The notes: generated by a model from the sequence alone, not told the origin. Counted from the stretch's first letter, positions 1 through 7,922 are shown. The stretch is 8,858 nt of DNA from Candidatus Avipropionibacterium avicola (GCA_018715445.1 DVLP01000205.1:1-8858); one strand, 5' to 3'. Made by a program: numbers and translations.

Positions 1-639
1 GTGCACCTGATGCGCCACGGCGAGGTGCACAACCCTGGCGGAGTGTTGTACGGACGGCTGCCGGACTTCCACCTGTCCGACGTCGGCATCAAGATGGCCG
101 AGCGGGGCGCCGAGTTCTTCGCCGACCGCGACCTGGTGCACCTGCGGTGCTCGCCGCTGGAGCGTGCCCAGGAGACCATGGCACCGATCGCGGCGCGCCA
201 CCCGGACCTCCAGGTGGTGACCGACGGTCGGGTGATCGAGGCGGGCAACGAGCTCGAGGGCAAGGTCTTCTCCGGCACCCGGTCGGCGCTCACCGACCCC
301 CGCAACTGGTGGGCCCTGCGCAATCCGCTGCGCCCGAGTTGGGGCGAGCCCTACACCGAGATCGTCGAGCGGATGCGGTTGGCCGTCGCCGACGCCGCCC
401 AAGCCGCCGAGGGGCACGAGGCGTTGATCGTGTCGCACCAGCTGCCGATCTGGATGGCCCGGATGGACGCCACCGGTGGGCGCCTGGTCCACGACCCGCG
501 CAAGCGCGAGTGCACCCTGGCCAGCGTGACCTCCTTCACCGTTGTCGACGGTCGGATCACCACGGTCGACTACACCGAGCCGTCGGCCGACCTGCTGGCG
601 CCCAAGGACGTCGCCAAGACGTTCGTCGCGGGAGCCTGA
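1..639 (+). CDS. Histidine phosphatase (GpmB-like phosphoglycerate mutase family), probably 5'-truncated
   Basis: The product is a histidine-phosphatase superfamily protein, probably a soluble cytoplasmic phosphatase of unknown substrate. The sequence shows the RHGE motif at residues 5-8 (H6 is the predicted phospho-accepting histidine), R55 in a CSPLERAQET segment, E80 as the likely acid/base, and the second catalytic histidine H146 in IVSHQLP. The frame opens at the first base of the window with GTG, only five codons before the catalytic His. Family members usually have a slightly longer first beta strand, so the true start probably lies upstream. It ends 3 nt before the thioredoxin gene and is the first visible gene of the cytochrome c biogenesis operon. 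From memory, the same linkage occurs in mycobacteria, where hemL lies just upstream. The annotation 'phosphoglycerate mutase' is a family label; a role in glycolysis is not supported. Family is certain, role unknown. Confidence 0.88.
   Translation: MHLMRHGEVHNPGGVLYGRLPDFHLSDVGIKMAERGAEFFADRDLVHLRCSPLERAQETMAPIAARHPDLQVVTDGRVIEAGNELEGKVFSGTRSALTDPRNWWALRNPLRPSWGEPYTEIVERMRLAVADAAQAAEGHEALIVSHQLPIWMARMDATGGRLVHDPRKRECTLASVTSFTVVDGRITTVDYTEPSADLLAPKDVAKTFVAGA
630..634 (+). promoter_or_regulatory. Ribosome binding site of the resA-like gene
   Basis: GGGAG sits 8 nt before the GTG at 643, inside the last codons of the phosphatase gene. It supports this GTG as the start and suggests translational coupling with the upstream gene. 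Confidence 0.5.
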
Positions 640-642
640 TCC

Positions 643-1227
643 GTGCCCACGTCCACCCCACTGCTGGTCCGTACGGCCTTGGCCGCGGCCCTCGCGGTGG
701 TCCTCGCGGTCTGTGCCGCCTGCAGTGGTGACCGCGACACCCCGGCCGGTTCCGGACTGGTCGCCGGGGAGCCGGGCCTGACCCGGATCGCGGTGGCCGA
801 CCGCACACCTGCCCCGGTCGCCTCCGGCACCGATCTGGACGGCAAGCCGTTGGCGAGCGACGACTTCGGGGACAAGGTCGTGGTGCTCAACGTGTGGGGT
901 TCGTGGTGTGCGCCCTGTCGCAAGGAGGCCCCGGCCCTGGTCGAGGCGCAGCAGCAGACCGCCGATGTCGCCCAGTTCGTCGGGATCAACACCCGTGACC
1001 TCGACACCGGGCCGGCCCAGGCCTTCGTCCGGGCCTTCGAGCTGAACTATCCGAGCATCTTCGACCCGTCGGGAGCCGAGTTGCTCAAGTTCGAGGAGCT
1101 GCCGCCCGGGGCCATCCCGTCCACCCTGGTGATCGATGCCGAGGGTCGGATCGCCGCCCGGATCATCGGTACAACCACGACCGCGACCCTGGTCGGGCTG
1201 GTCCGCGATGTCGCCGCTGGCGAATGA
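643..1227 (+). CDS. resA: Lipoprotein thioredoxin for cytochrome c maturation (ResA/TlpA-like)
   Basis: This 194-residue protein is an exported thiol-disulfide reductase that keeps the cysteines of apocytochrome c reduced before haem attachment. A signal peptide is visible: R10, then an Ala/Val/Leu-rich stretch at about 11-26. C27 followed by SGD is the probable lipidated cysteine, so the protein should be anchored to the outer face of the membrane. The box before it (V-C-A-A-C) is not a canonical lipobox, and C24 is an alternative. The mature part has a redoxin/thioredoxin fold with the active site W88-C89-A90-P91-C92 and the cis-proline P159 (IPST). The WCAPC site and linkage to ccdA, resB and ccsB fit ResA rather than a general thioredoxin. 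It starts at GTG 643, 3 nt after the phosphatase gene, and ends 6 nt before ccdA. Confidence 0.92.
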   Translation: MPTSTPLLVRTALAAALAVVLAVCAACSGDRDTPAGSGLVAGEPGLTRIAVADRTPAPVASGTDLDGKPLASDDFGDKVVVLNVWGSWCAPCRKEAPALVEAQQQTADVAQFVGINTRDLDTGPAQAFVRAFELNYPSIFDPSGAELLKFEELPPGAIPSTLVIDAEGRIAARIIGTTTTATLVGLVRDVAAGE

Positions 1228-1233
1228 GACGCG

Positions 1234-1998
1234 ATGATCCCGTACGACATCGGCACCTGGGCCGGCGAGGCGGTGGCCTCGTCGATGATCATCGCGGTCC
1301 CGGTCGCGCTGCTGGCCGGGCTGGTGTCCTTCTTCTCCCCGTGCGTGGTGCCCCTGCTGCCCGGCTACCTGTCCTATGCGACCGGGCTGAGTGCCTCCGA
1401 TGTCGTGCAGGGCAAGGGATCGCGGTGGCGGATGCTGCTCGGCTCGGTGCTCTTCGTCCTCGGCTTCGCGTTGGTCTTCGTGTCGATCTCCGCGGTGGCC
1501 GGTGGGATCGGACGCACCCTGCTGGAGTGGCGCGACCCGATCACCAGGATCCTCGGTGTGGTGGTGATCCTGGTCGGTCTGATCTTTGCCGGGTGGCTGC
1601 CGATCGGTCGCCGCGACCTGCGCCTGACCCGGATGCCGAAGGTCGGGATCGCGGCCGCCCCGCTGCTGGGAGTGGTCTTCGGCCTGGGCTGGACCCCGTG
1701 CATCGGCCCGACGCTGACGGTGGTGATCTCCCTGGCGTGGAACGAGGGCAGCGCGCTGCGCGGTGCGTTGCTGGCGTTCGTGTACGCCCTCGGTCTCGGT
1801 CTGCCCTTCGTCCTGGCGGCGGTGGCGTTCGCGAGGATGAGCCGGGTGGTGACCTGGTTCGAGCAGCGTCGGGCTGCGTTGCTGCGCATCGGTGGGATCA
1901 CGATGATCGTGGTGGGGTTGTTGTTGGTGACCGGTCTGTGGGACTGGCTGATGGCGTGGCTGCGCAACCTGATCGCTGCCTTCACGCCGGTGATCTGA
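1234..1998 (+). CDS. ccdA: Cytochrome c biogenesis transmembrane protein CcdA
   Basis: This 254-residue multi-pass membrane protein of the CcdA/DsbD-beta family carries electrons from cytoplasmic thioredoxin to the extracytoplasmic thioredoxin, here the ResA-like protein encoded just upstream. The first membrane segment carries the family motif FFSPCVVPLLPGYLSY with C37. The fourth region carries GWTPCIGPT with C156. These two cysteines form the redox-active pair. About six hydrophobic segments are present, as in other members, and the length is normal for the actinobacterial form, including about 20 residues before the first membrane helix. ATG 1234 was chosen because an ATG at 1224 is in another frame and gives an unrelated peptide. 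No strong Shine-Dalgarno sequence is seen, so expression probably depends on coupling to the gene that ends 6 nt upstream. It is followed after 13 nt by resB. Confidence 0.95.
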   Translation: MIPYDIGTWAGEAVASSMIIAVPVALLAGLVSFFSPCVVPLLPGYLSYATGLSASDVVQGKGSRWRMLLGSVLFVLGFALVFVSISAVAGGIGRTLLEWRDPITRILGVVVILVGLIFAGWLPIGRRDLRLTRMPKVGIAAAPLLGVVFGLGWTPCIGPTLTVVISLAWNEGSALRGALLAFVYALGLGLPFVLAAVAFARMSRVVTWFEQRRAALLRIGGITMIVVGLLLVTGLWDWLMAWLRNLIAAFTPVI

Positions 1999-2011
1999 GC
2001 GGACTGAACTG

Positions 2012-3631
<1,620 letters not shown>

Positions 3632-3644
3632 TTGAGGTTGTGGG

Positions 3645-4712
3645 ATGGAACAGCTGTCCGCTTGGTCGGACCTGGCGGTCATCACCGCCATGGTCCTGTT
3701 CATCGTGGCGTTGATCTGCCATGCCGCGGAGTGGGGTTTCGCCCGTACCGTGTCGTCACGGTCCGAGGGTCGCTCCCGGGTGCGTCGGACCAGCACCGCT
3801 GAGCGGCGCCAGCGCAGCTTGGCCACCGTCGGCGGCTCCGAGTCCGAGGTTGCCGGCACCGAGTCCGGTCCCGACGCCGAAGCCGATCCCGCAGCCGACC
3901 CCGTTGGCGACGAGGATCGCGGCGTGGCCGACGGTGCCGCCGAGCAGCTCTCGGCCCGCGAGCGGCGCATCGAGATGGCCGGACGCCTCGGGCTCAACAT
4001 CAGCCTGATCGCCACCGCCTGCGTGGTCGCCGGTGTGGTGCTGCGCGGGATCGCCGCCCAGCGGTTCCCGTGGGGCAACATGTACGAGTTCACGATCTCG
4101 GCGGTCGCCTTCATCGCGATCGCGACCGTCGTGATGGGCTACAAGTTCTCGATGCGGTGGCTCGGCCTGCCTGTCGCCCTCATCCTCAGCCTCACCCTCG
4201 GTCTGGCCTACACGGCCCTGTACGTCGATGTCGCCCCGTTGGTGCCGGCGCTGACCTCACCGTGGTTCGTGATCCACATCGCCGGAGCGACGATCGCCGG
4301 CGCCGCCTTCAACCTGGGCGCCCTCGCCTCGATCCTGTACCTGATCCGCAGCCGCATGGAGCGCAAGGAGAAGGTGAGCGGCTACTTCACCCGGATGCCC
4401 TCGGCGGAGAAGCTGGACGCGATCGCGTACCGCCTGCATGCCTTCTCGTTCCCGCTGTGGACCTTTGCGGTCGCCGCCGGCGCCGTCTGGGCCCAGTCGG
4501 CCTGGGGTCGCTTCTGGGGTTGGGATCCCAAGGAGACCTGGGCGCTGGTGACCTGGGTGATCTACGCCTGCTACCTGCACGCACGGGTGACGGCCGGATG
4601 GAAGGGCAAGCGGGCCGCGATCATCGCGATCATCGGTGTCGCCTCGTTCTGGTTCAACTTCTACGGCGTGAACATCCTCTTCGACGGCCTGCACAGCTAC
4701 TCCGGGCTCTGA
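3645..4712 (+). CDS. ccsB: Cytochrome c biogenesis protein CcsB (ResC/CcsA, WWD-domain haem handling protein)
   Basis: This 355-residue membrane protein pairs with ResB to export haem and join it to the CXXCH site of apocytochrome c on the outer face of the membrane. The WWD region is clear: W287-G-R-F-W291-G-W293-D294-P-K-E, followed by a membrane helix. H211 (VIHIAGA), H312 (YLHAR) and H350 (GLHSYSG) are spaced 101 and 38 residues apart, close to the two external and one membrane histidines described for CcsBA fusions. WGNMYEF at 143-149 is a further conserved motif. TM1 at about 9-29 is separated from the rest by a roughly 80-residue hydrophilic linker, basic at 36-56 and acidic at 66-100, probably cytoplasmic and variable. 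GAGG at 3634-3637 lies 7 nt before the ATG. Naming varies in databases (ccsA, ccsB, resC). It is the last gene of the operon. Confidence 0.95.
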   Translation: MEQLSAWSDLAVITAMVLFIVALICHAAEWGFARTVSSRSEGRSRVRRTSTAERRQRSLATVGGSESEVAGTESGPDAEADPAADPVGDEDRGVADGAAEQLSARERRIEMAGRLGLNISLIATACVVAGVVLRGIAAQRFPWGNMYEFTISAVAFIAIATVVMGYKFSMRWLGLPVALILSLTLGLAYTALYVDVAPLVPALTSPWFVIHIAGATIAGAAFNLGALASILYLIRSRMERKEKVSGYFTRMPSAEKLDAIAYRLHAFSFPLWTFAVAAGAVWAQSAWGRFWGWDPKETWALVTWVIYACYLHARVTAGWKGKRAAIIAIIGVASFWFNFYGVNILFDGLHSYSGL

Positions 4713-4758
4713 GCCGCCACCCTGAGCGAGCCAACGGTCGAGCAACTCTGAGCGAGGG
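4713..4758. other. Convergent intergenic gap with short direct repeats
   Basis: These 46 nt lie between the end of ccsB and the end of the lacI-type gene on the other strand. CTGAGCGAG occurs at 4722-4730 and again at 4748-4756, and CTGAGC also at 4709-4714, overlapping the ccsB stop. The starts are 13 and 26 nt apart. Only a 5-bp potential stem (ACCCT at 4719-4723 with AGGGT at 4755-4759) is seen and there is no T tract, so no convincing intrinsic terminator is present. Confidence 0.4.
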
Positions 4759-5760
4759 TCAGCGGTCGACGACCGGCCCGGTCGAGTCGCGGACGACCAA
4801 GGTGGTCGGGACCTCGATCGGATCCGGCACCGGACCCAACCCTGCCGAGGCGATCACGCTGAACAAGGTGTCGGCGGCCAGTGACCCGGCCTGCTCCAGG
4901 TCGGCGGCGATGGCTGACATCGCCGGGAAGGTCCGGGCGGCCACCGTGTCGTCGCAGCCGATCACCGAGATCTGGTCGGGTACGGCGATGCCGGCGGTGC
5001 CCAGTCCGGCGAGGATGCCCTGGCCGAGCACGTCGTCGAAGGCAATCACCGCGGTGGCCCGGGACTCCACGATGCGTGAGGTCAGGGCCAGCCCGGCCTC
5101 GTGCGTGGGTCGCTCGTTGTCCAGCACCACCACGTCGATGCCGATCGCATTGGCCGCTTCCTGGATGGCGGTGTGGCGCAGCGTGTTGGCCCAGGAGTCG
5201 GCCGGCCCGGGGGCGTAGGCGATCAACGAGTGCCCGTGCGTGGCGAGGTGGTCGACGGCCTGACGCATGCCACGGGCGGTGTCGACCACGACCTCGGCGA
5301 CCCCGTCGAGGTGACGGTTCACCAGCACCATCGGGGTGTGGGCGGCCAGGGCCCGCAGCCCGGCATCGTCGGAGCGGGGTCCGGCCACGATCACGCCGTC
5401 GGCCTGGTGGGCCAGCTTGGCGATCAGGGTGATCTCCTTGCCGGCGGACTCGTCGGCGTCGCCGAGCAGCACCAGGGTGTCGGCGACGTCGCAGCGCTGC
5501 TCGATGCCGCGGATCAGCGGCGCGAAGAACGGGTTGGCGATGTCGGAGACGACCAGGGCGATGGTGCCGTGCAGTCCGGTCGACAGGGCACGGGCGCTGC
5601 GGTTCGGGACGTAGGCCAGCTCGGCAGCGATCCGCTGCACCTCGGCGACGGTCTCGGGCGAGAGCATGTCGGGGCGGCTGAAGGCGCGTGACACCGTCGA
5701 GGTCGACACTCCGGCGGCGGCGGCGATCTCCCGGATGGTGGCGTGCTTTCGGCTGGTCAC
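4759..5760 (-). CDS. LacI-family transcriptional repressor
   Basis: This 333-residue DNA-binding regulator probably senses a sugar or sugar derivative and controls the divergent oxidoreductase genes. The N-terminal helix-turn-helix spans about residues 8-27 (TIREIAAAAGVSTSTVSRAF); T20, S21 and R25 align with the operator-reading Y17, Q18 and R22 of E. coli LacI. The hinge NRSARAL at 53-59 has L59 in the place of the leucine that enters the central CpG of LacI-type operators. The periplasmic-binding-protein-like effector domain follows, with typical ALVVSDIANPFFAPLIRGIE, VIGCDDT and VRDST segments. GTG 5760 was chosen because it puts the standard short leader before the HTH. Reading from 5856 would add 32 unrelated residues across the promoter region. 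No Shine-Dalgarno sequence precedes it, but a -10 element lies 7 nt upstream, suggesting a leaderless mRNA. The ligand cannot be deduced. Confidence 0.93.
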   Translation of the reverse strand: MTSRKHATIREIAAAAGVSTSTVSRAFSRPDMLSPETVAEVQRIAAELAYVPNRSARALSTGLHGTIALVVSDIANPFFAPLIRGIEQRCDVADTLVLLGDADESAGKEITLIAKLAHQADGVIVAGPRSDDAGLRALAAHTPMVLVNRHLDGVAEVVVDTARGMRQAVDHLATHGHSLIAYAPGPADSWANTLRHTAIQEAANAIGIDVVVLDNERPTHEAGLALTSRIVESRATAVIAFDDVLGQGILAGLGTAGIAVPDQISVIGCDDTVAARTFPAMSAIAADLEQAGSLAADTLFSVIASAGLGPVPDPIEVPTTLVVRDSTGPVVDR

Positions 5761-5766
5761 TGGACC

Positions 5767-5772
5767 ACTGTA
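5767..5772 (-). promoter_or_regulatory. Candidate -10 element for a leaderless lacI-type transcript
   Basis: On the minus strand the hexamer TACAGT, preceded by GCT, fits the actinobacterial TANNNT consensus. It ends 6 nt before the GTG at 5760, so transcription would be expected to begin at or next to the start codon. No recognisable -35 box lies at 16-18 nt. The absence of a ribosome site before GTG 5760 agrees with leaderless translation, which is common in actinobacteria. Confidence 0.5.
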
Positions 5773-5793
5773 AGCGTCCGGGCCACAGTCCAC

Positions 5794-5799
5794 TAGGGT
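5794..5799 (+). promoter_or_regulatory. Candidate -10 element for the oxidoreductase operon
   Basis: TAGGGT on the plus strand fits TANNNT and would place transcription start at about 5805-5807, giving a 5' leader of about 40 nt. No good -35 box is seen at the normal distance (TAAGCG at 5771-5776 is a poor match). The predicted start falls within the candidate LacI-type operator, which fits repression by blocking initiation. Confidence 0.4.
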
Positions 5800-5804
5800 A
5801 TCTG

Positions 5805-5818
5805 TGCAAACGATTGCC
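5805..5818. promoter_or_regulatory. Candidate LacI-family operator
   Basis: TGCAAACGATTGCC is an imperfect palindrome centred on CpG between 5811 and 5812; five of seven base pairs are symmetric (GCAA/TTGC plus the central C/G). Half sites of this kind around a central CG are typical of LacI/GalR-family operators, and the neighbouring repressor has the matching hinge leucine. It lies at the predicted start of the oxidoreductase transcript, and 45-58 nt upstream of the repressor's own start, so both autoregulation and repression of the dehydrogenases are possible. Binding itself is inferred. Confidence 0.6.
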
Positions 5819-5836
5819 GCGCGTGGCGATCGGCAA
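5814..5836 (+). promoter_or_regulatory. Inverted repeat in the 5' leader next to the ribosome site
   Basis: TTGCCG (5814-5819) and CGGCAA (5831-5836) form a perfect 6-bp stem with an 11-nt loop. The left arm shares bases with the right half of the candidate operator, and the right arm includes the first two bases of AAGGAGG. It could be a weak mRNA hairpin affecting translation, or a second pair of repressor half sites. It may also be chance in GC-rich DNA. Confidence 0.3.
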
Positions 5837-5841
5837 GGAGG
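5835..5841 (+). promoter_or_regulatory. Strong ribosome binding site of the first oxidoreductase
   Basis: AAGGAGG is a near-perfect Shine-Dalgarno sequence 5 nt before GTG 5847. It decides the start in favour of this GTG over in-frame starts further upstream, which would overlap the divergent repressor gene. Confidence 0.8.
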
Positions 5842-5846
5842 GCACC

Positions 5847-6890
5847 GTGACGACACCCACTGACGATCCGTTCCGCCCGCTCGGGGTGGGCATCATCGGA
5901 CTCGGCTCGATCGGCAGGACCCATGCCGGCGCGATCGACGCCGTCGACGGACTCGAGGTCCGCGCCAGCGTCGGCGGCGAGGGCTGGGAGGGAGCCACCT
6001 CGTACGGCTCCGCCTCCGATCCCGATGCCGTGGCGCACCTGCTGGCCGATCCGCAGGTCGACGCGGTCGCGATCTGCTCGCCGAGCGGCCTGCACGCCGA
6101 GCACACCGTCGCCGCCCTCGAGGCCGGCAAGCACGTGCTGGTCGAGAAGCCGGTCGCCACCACGGTGGCCGATGCACGGCGCGTCGTCCGGGCCGCCGAG
6201 CAGGCCCACGCCGAGCACGGCGCGGTCGCCGGTGTGGTCTCCCAGCGACGCCTCGAGCCGCAACACGTCCACCTCAAGAAGCTGGTCGAGTCCGGTGAGC
6301 TGGGCAGGCCCCTGCTCGGGGAGGCCCTGGTCCGCTGGTTCCGCGACAAGGACTACTACGACTTCGCCGAGTGGCGTCGCCAGGCCCCCGGGGGTGGATC
6401 CCTGATGAACCAGGGGCTGCACTCGGTCGACCTGCTGCGTTGGCTGTTCGGTGAGGTCACCGAGGTCGCCGCGGTCAGTGACACCCTGGTCGCCGACATG
6501 GAGGCCGAGGACACTTCGGTGGCGGCCCTGCGGTTCGCCTCGGGCGCGCTCGGCTCGATCGTCACCTCGACCGCGACCCGCCCCGGGTTGCCGGCCGAGC
6601 TCAATCTGTACTTCGGCACCGGCACCGTCGCGATCCACCACACCGATGTCGCGCGGTGGGATGTCGACGCGCCGGCCCCGCCGCAGGCCGCCACCGTCGA
6701 CAGCGGTGCCTCCTCCCCGATGATCGGGACCGAGGGGCACCAGACCCAGTGGTCGGACCTGCTGTTGGCCATCCGGACCGGCAGCGAGCCGATGGTCACC
6801 GTGGCCGACGGCGCTGCCACCGTCGCCCTGATCGAGGCCGTCTACGAATCTGCCCGCACCGGCCAGCGGGTCACCCCCGAGAGGATCTGA
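5847..6890 (+). CDS. Gfo/Idh/MocA-family NAD(P)-dependent oxidoreductase (first of two)
   Basis: This 347-residue soluble enzyme is a predicted sugar or polyol dehydrogenase of the Gfo/Idh/MocA family. The N-terminal Rossmann domain has G18-L-G-S-I-G23 in VGIIGLGSIGRTH, and the family's E100-K101-P102 motif, where the lysine is expected to take part in catalysis. The C-terminal alpha/beta domain has PGGGSLMNQGLHSVDLLRW, with H192 and D195 at the usual catalytic positions. The segment after the second beta strand (ASVGGEGWEG, 40-49) is short and lacks the acidic residue that usually binds the adenosine ribose of NAD, so cofactor preference is uncertain. The start is GTG 5847, set by AAGGAGG. 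The gene is divergent from the LacI-type repressor and probably under its control. It ends 2 nt before the second oxidoreductase gene. Substrate unknown; a deoxy sugar such as fucose is a guess from the nearby fucosidase. Confidence 0.9.
   Translation: MTTPTDDPFRPLGVGIIGLGSIGRTHAGAIDAVDGLEVRASVGGEGWEGATSYGSASDPDAVAHLLADPQVDAVAICSPSGLHAEHTVAALEAGKHVLVEKPVATTVADARRVVRAAEQAHAEHGAVAGVVSQRRLEPQHVHLKKLVESGELGRPLLGEALVRWFRDKDYYDFAEWRRQAPGGGSLMNQGLHSVDLLRWLFGEVTEVAAVSDTLVADMEAEDTSVAALRFASGALGSIVTSTATRPGLPAELNLYFGTGTVAIHHTDVARWDVDAPAPPQAATVDSGASSPMIGTEGHQTQWSDLLLAIRTGSEPMVTVADGAATVALIEAVYESARTGQRVTPERI
6879..6885 (+). promoter_or_regulatory. Ribosome binding site of the second oxidoreductase
   Basis: GAGAGGA lies within the last codons of the first oxidoreductase, 7 nt before GTG 6893. 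It supports that start and translational coupling of the two genes. Confidence 0.6.
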
Positions 6891-6892
6891 CT

Positions 6893-7906
6893 GTGATCGA
6901 CGTCGTCATCGCCGGTGTCCAGCACCCGCACTTCCGCTACTACCTCGACTCGGTCGCCGGGCGTGACGATGCCCGCATCGTCGGCTTCTCCGAGGCTGAC
7001 AAGGCCACGCGCGAAGCCGTCGCGTCCGAGACCGGACTGCCGGCGTACGAGGACCACCAGTCGCTGATCGAGGCGACCTCGCCGACGGTTGTCGGGGTGG
7101 CGGCCGAGTTCGGCGCGCGGGGCCAGATCGTGCTCGACGCGCTCACCGCCGGCAGCCACGTGCTGGCCGACAAGCCTTTGTGCACGAGGCTCTCGGAGCT
7201 CGATGCCATCGAGAAGGCCGTCGCCGAGCGTCCCGACCAGCAGCTCTCCATCATGTTCGAGAAGCGTGGCTACGGCCCGAGCGTGGTGGCCCGCAAGCTC
7301 TACGAGGAAGGGATCCTCGGCGAGATCACCCTGGTGCACGCCACCGGACCCCACAAGCTCAACGAGCCGAACCGTCCGGACTGGTTCTGGCAGGACGAGA
7401 CCTACGGCGGCATCCTGGCCGACCTGACCACCCATGACGTCGACATGTTCCTGTGGTTCACCGGGGCACGGTCGGGCACGGTGACCGGTCGGGCGGCGAA
7501 CCTCACCCAGCCGGGCCATCCGGAGTTCGAGGACACCGGGCTGGCGATGGTGGCTGCCGACGGCGTCGACGGTGGCACCGGGGCGCTCGGTTCGCTGGAG
7601 GTGCACTGGATGTCGCCGATCGCGGCTCCGTGGCACGGCGACTACCGGATGCGTCTGACCGGTTCGCTGGGCACCGCCGAGCTCAACTGGCGCACCGGCG
7701 AGCTCTTCGTCGCCACCCACACCCGTGAGCCCGAGATGCTGGAGTGCCCGCCCAACCAGCCGGCGGCGACCTACTTCCTGGACGCACTGGCCGCCGGTGA
7801 GGAGCCCGCGGTCAACGCGGCCGACTCGATCGCCGCCACCCGGGTCGCCCTGCTGGCCCAGGAATCGGCTGCGGCCGGCGGGGAGATCCGCCGCTGGACC
7901 CGCTGA
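6893..7906 (+). CDS. Gfo/Idh/MocA-family oxidoreductase with atypical nucleotide-binding loop (second of two)
   Basis: This 337-residue protein is a divergent member of the Gfo/Idh/MocA family. The first beta strand VVIAG is followed by V9-Q-H11-P-H13, so the classical GXGXXG loop is replaced by a GXXHXH form. E34 in GFSEAD sits where an NAD ribose-binding acid is expected. The EKP motif appears as D93-K94-P95, keeping the lysine. The second domain carries RPDWFWQ, then YGGILADLTTHDVDMFLWF, with H181 and D184 at the probable catalytic positions. It is therefore likely still an enzyme, not a degenerate copy, but with altered cofactor contacts. It starts at GTG 6893, 2 nt after the first oxidoreductase, and must be co-transcribed with it. 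Low similarity between the two suggests different steps or substrates, not a recent duplication. Substrate unknown. Confidence 0.87.
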   Translation: MIDVVIAGVQHPHFRYYLDSVAGRDDARIVGFSEADKATREAVASETGLPAYEDHQSLIEATSPTVVGVAAEFGARGQIVLDALTAGSHVLADKPLCTRLSELDAIEKAVAERPDQQLSIMFEKRGYGPSVVARKLYEEGILGEITLVHATGPHKLNEPNRPDWFWQDETYGGILADLTTHDVDMFLWFTGARSGTVTGRAANLTQPGHPEFEDTGLAMVAADGVDGGTGALGSLEVHWMSPIAAPWHGDYRMRLTGSLGTAELNWRTGELFVATHTREPEMLECPPNQPAATYFLDALAAGEEPAVNAADSIAATRVALLAQESAAAGGEIRRWTR

Positions 7907-7922
7907 CCTGTTGACCAGGGGC

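Noticed and set aside
4070..5218. A 382-codon plus-strand frame bridging ccsB and the repressor gene
   Set aside because: It is out of frame with ccsB and antisense to the repressor, and has no domain or ribosome site.
5688..5846. A 53-codon N-terminal extension of the first oxidoreductase
   Set aside because: It would overlap the divergent repressor gene and promoter region and shows no family similarity; AAGGAGG before GTG 5847 fixes the start.
5761..5856. A 32-codon N-terminal extension of the LacI-type repressor
   Set aside because: It would run across the operator and promoters, and LacI-family proteins normally begin just before the helix-turn-helix, as at GTG 5760.
4697..6349. A 550-codon open frame on the minus strand covering the repressor gene and the start of the first oxidoreductase
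   Set aside because: It is a frame shadow in GC-rich DNA: its product is Arg/Pro/Gly-rich, has no recognisable domain, and overlaps two clearly real genes in other frames.
5793..6740. A 315-codon minus-strand frame opposite the first oxidoreductase
   Set aside because: The plus-strand gene has family motifs and a strong ribosome site; the antisense frame has neither.
6656..6892. A 79-codon extension of the second oxidoreductase
   Set aside because: It overlaps the first oxidoreductase in another frame, while the Rossmann strand begins right after GTG 6893 and a ribosome site precedes it.
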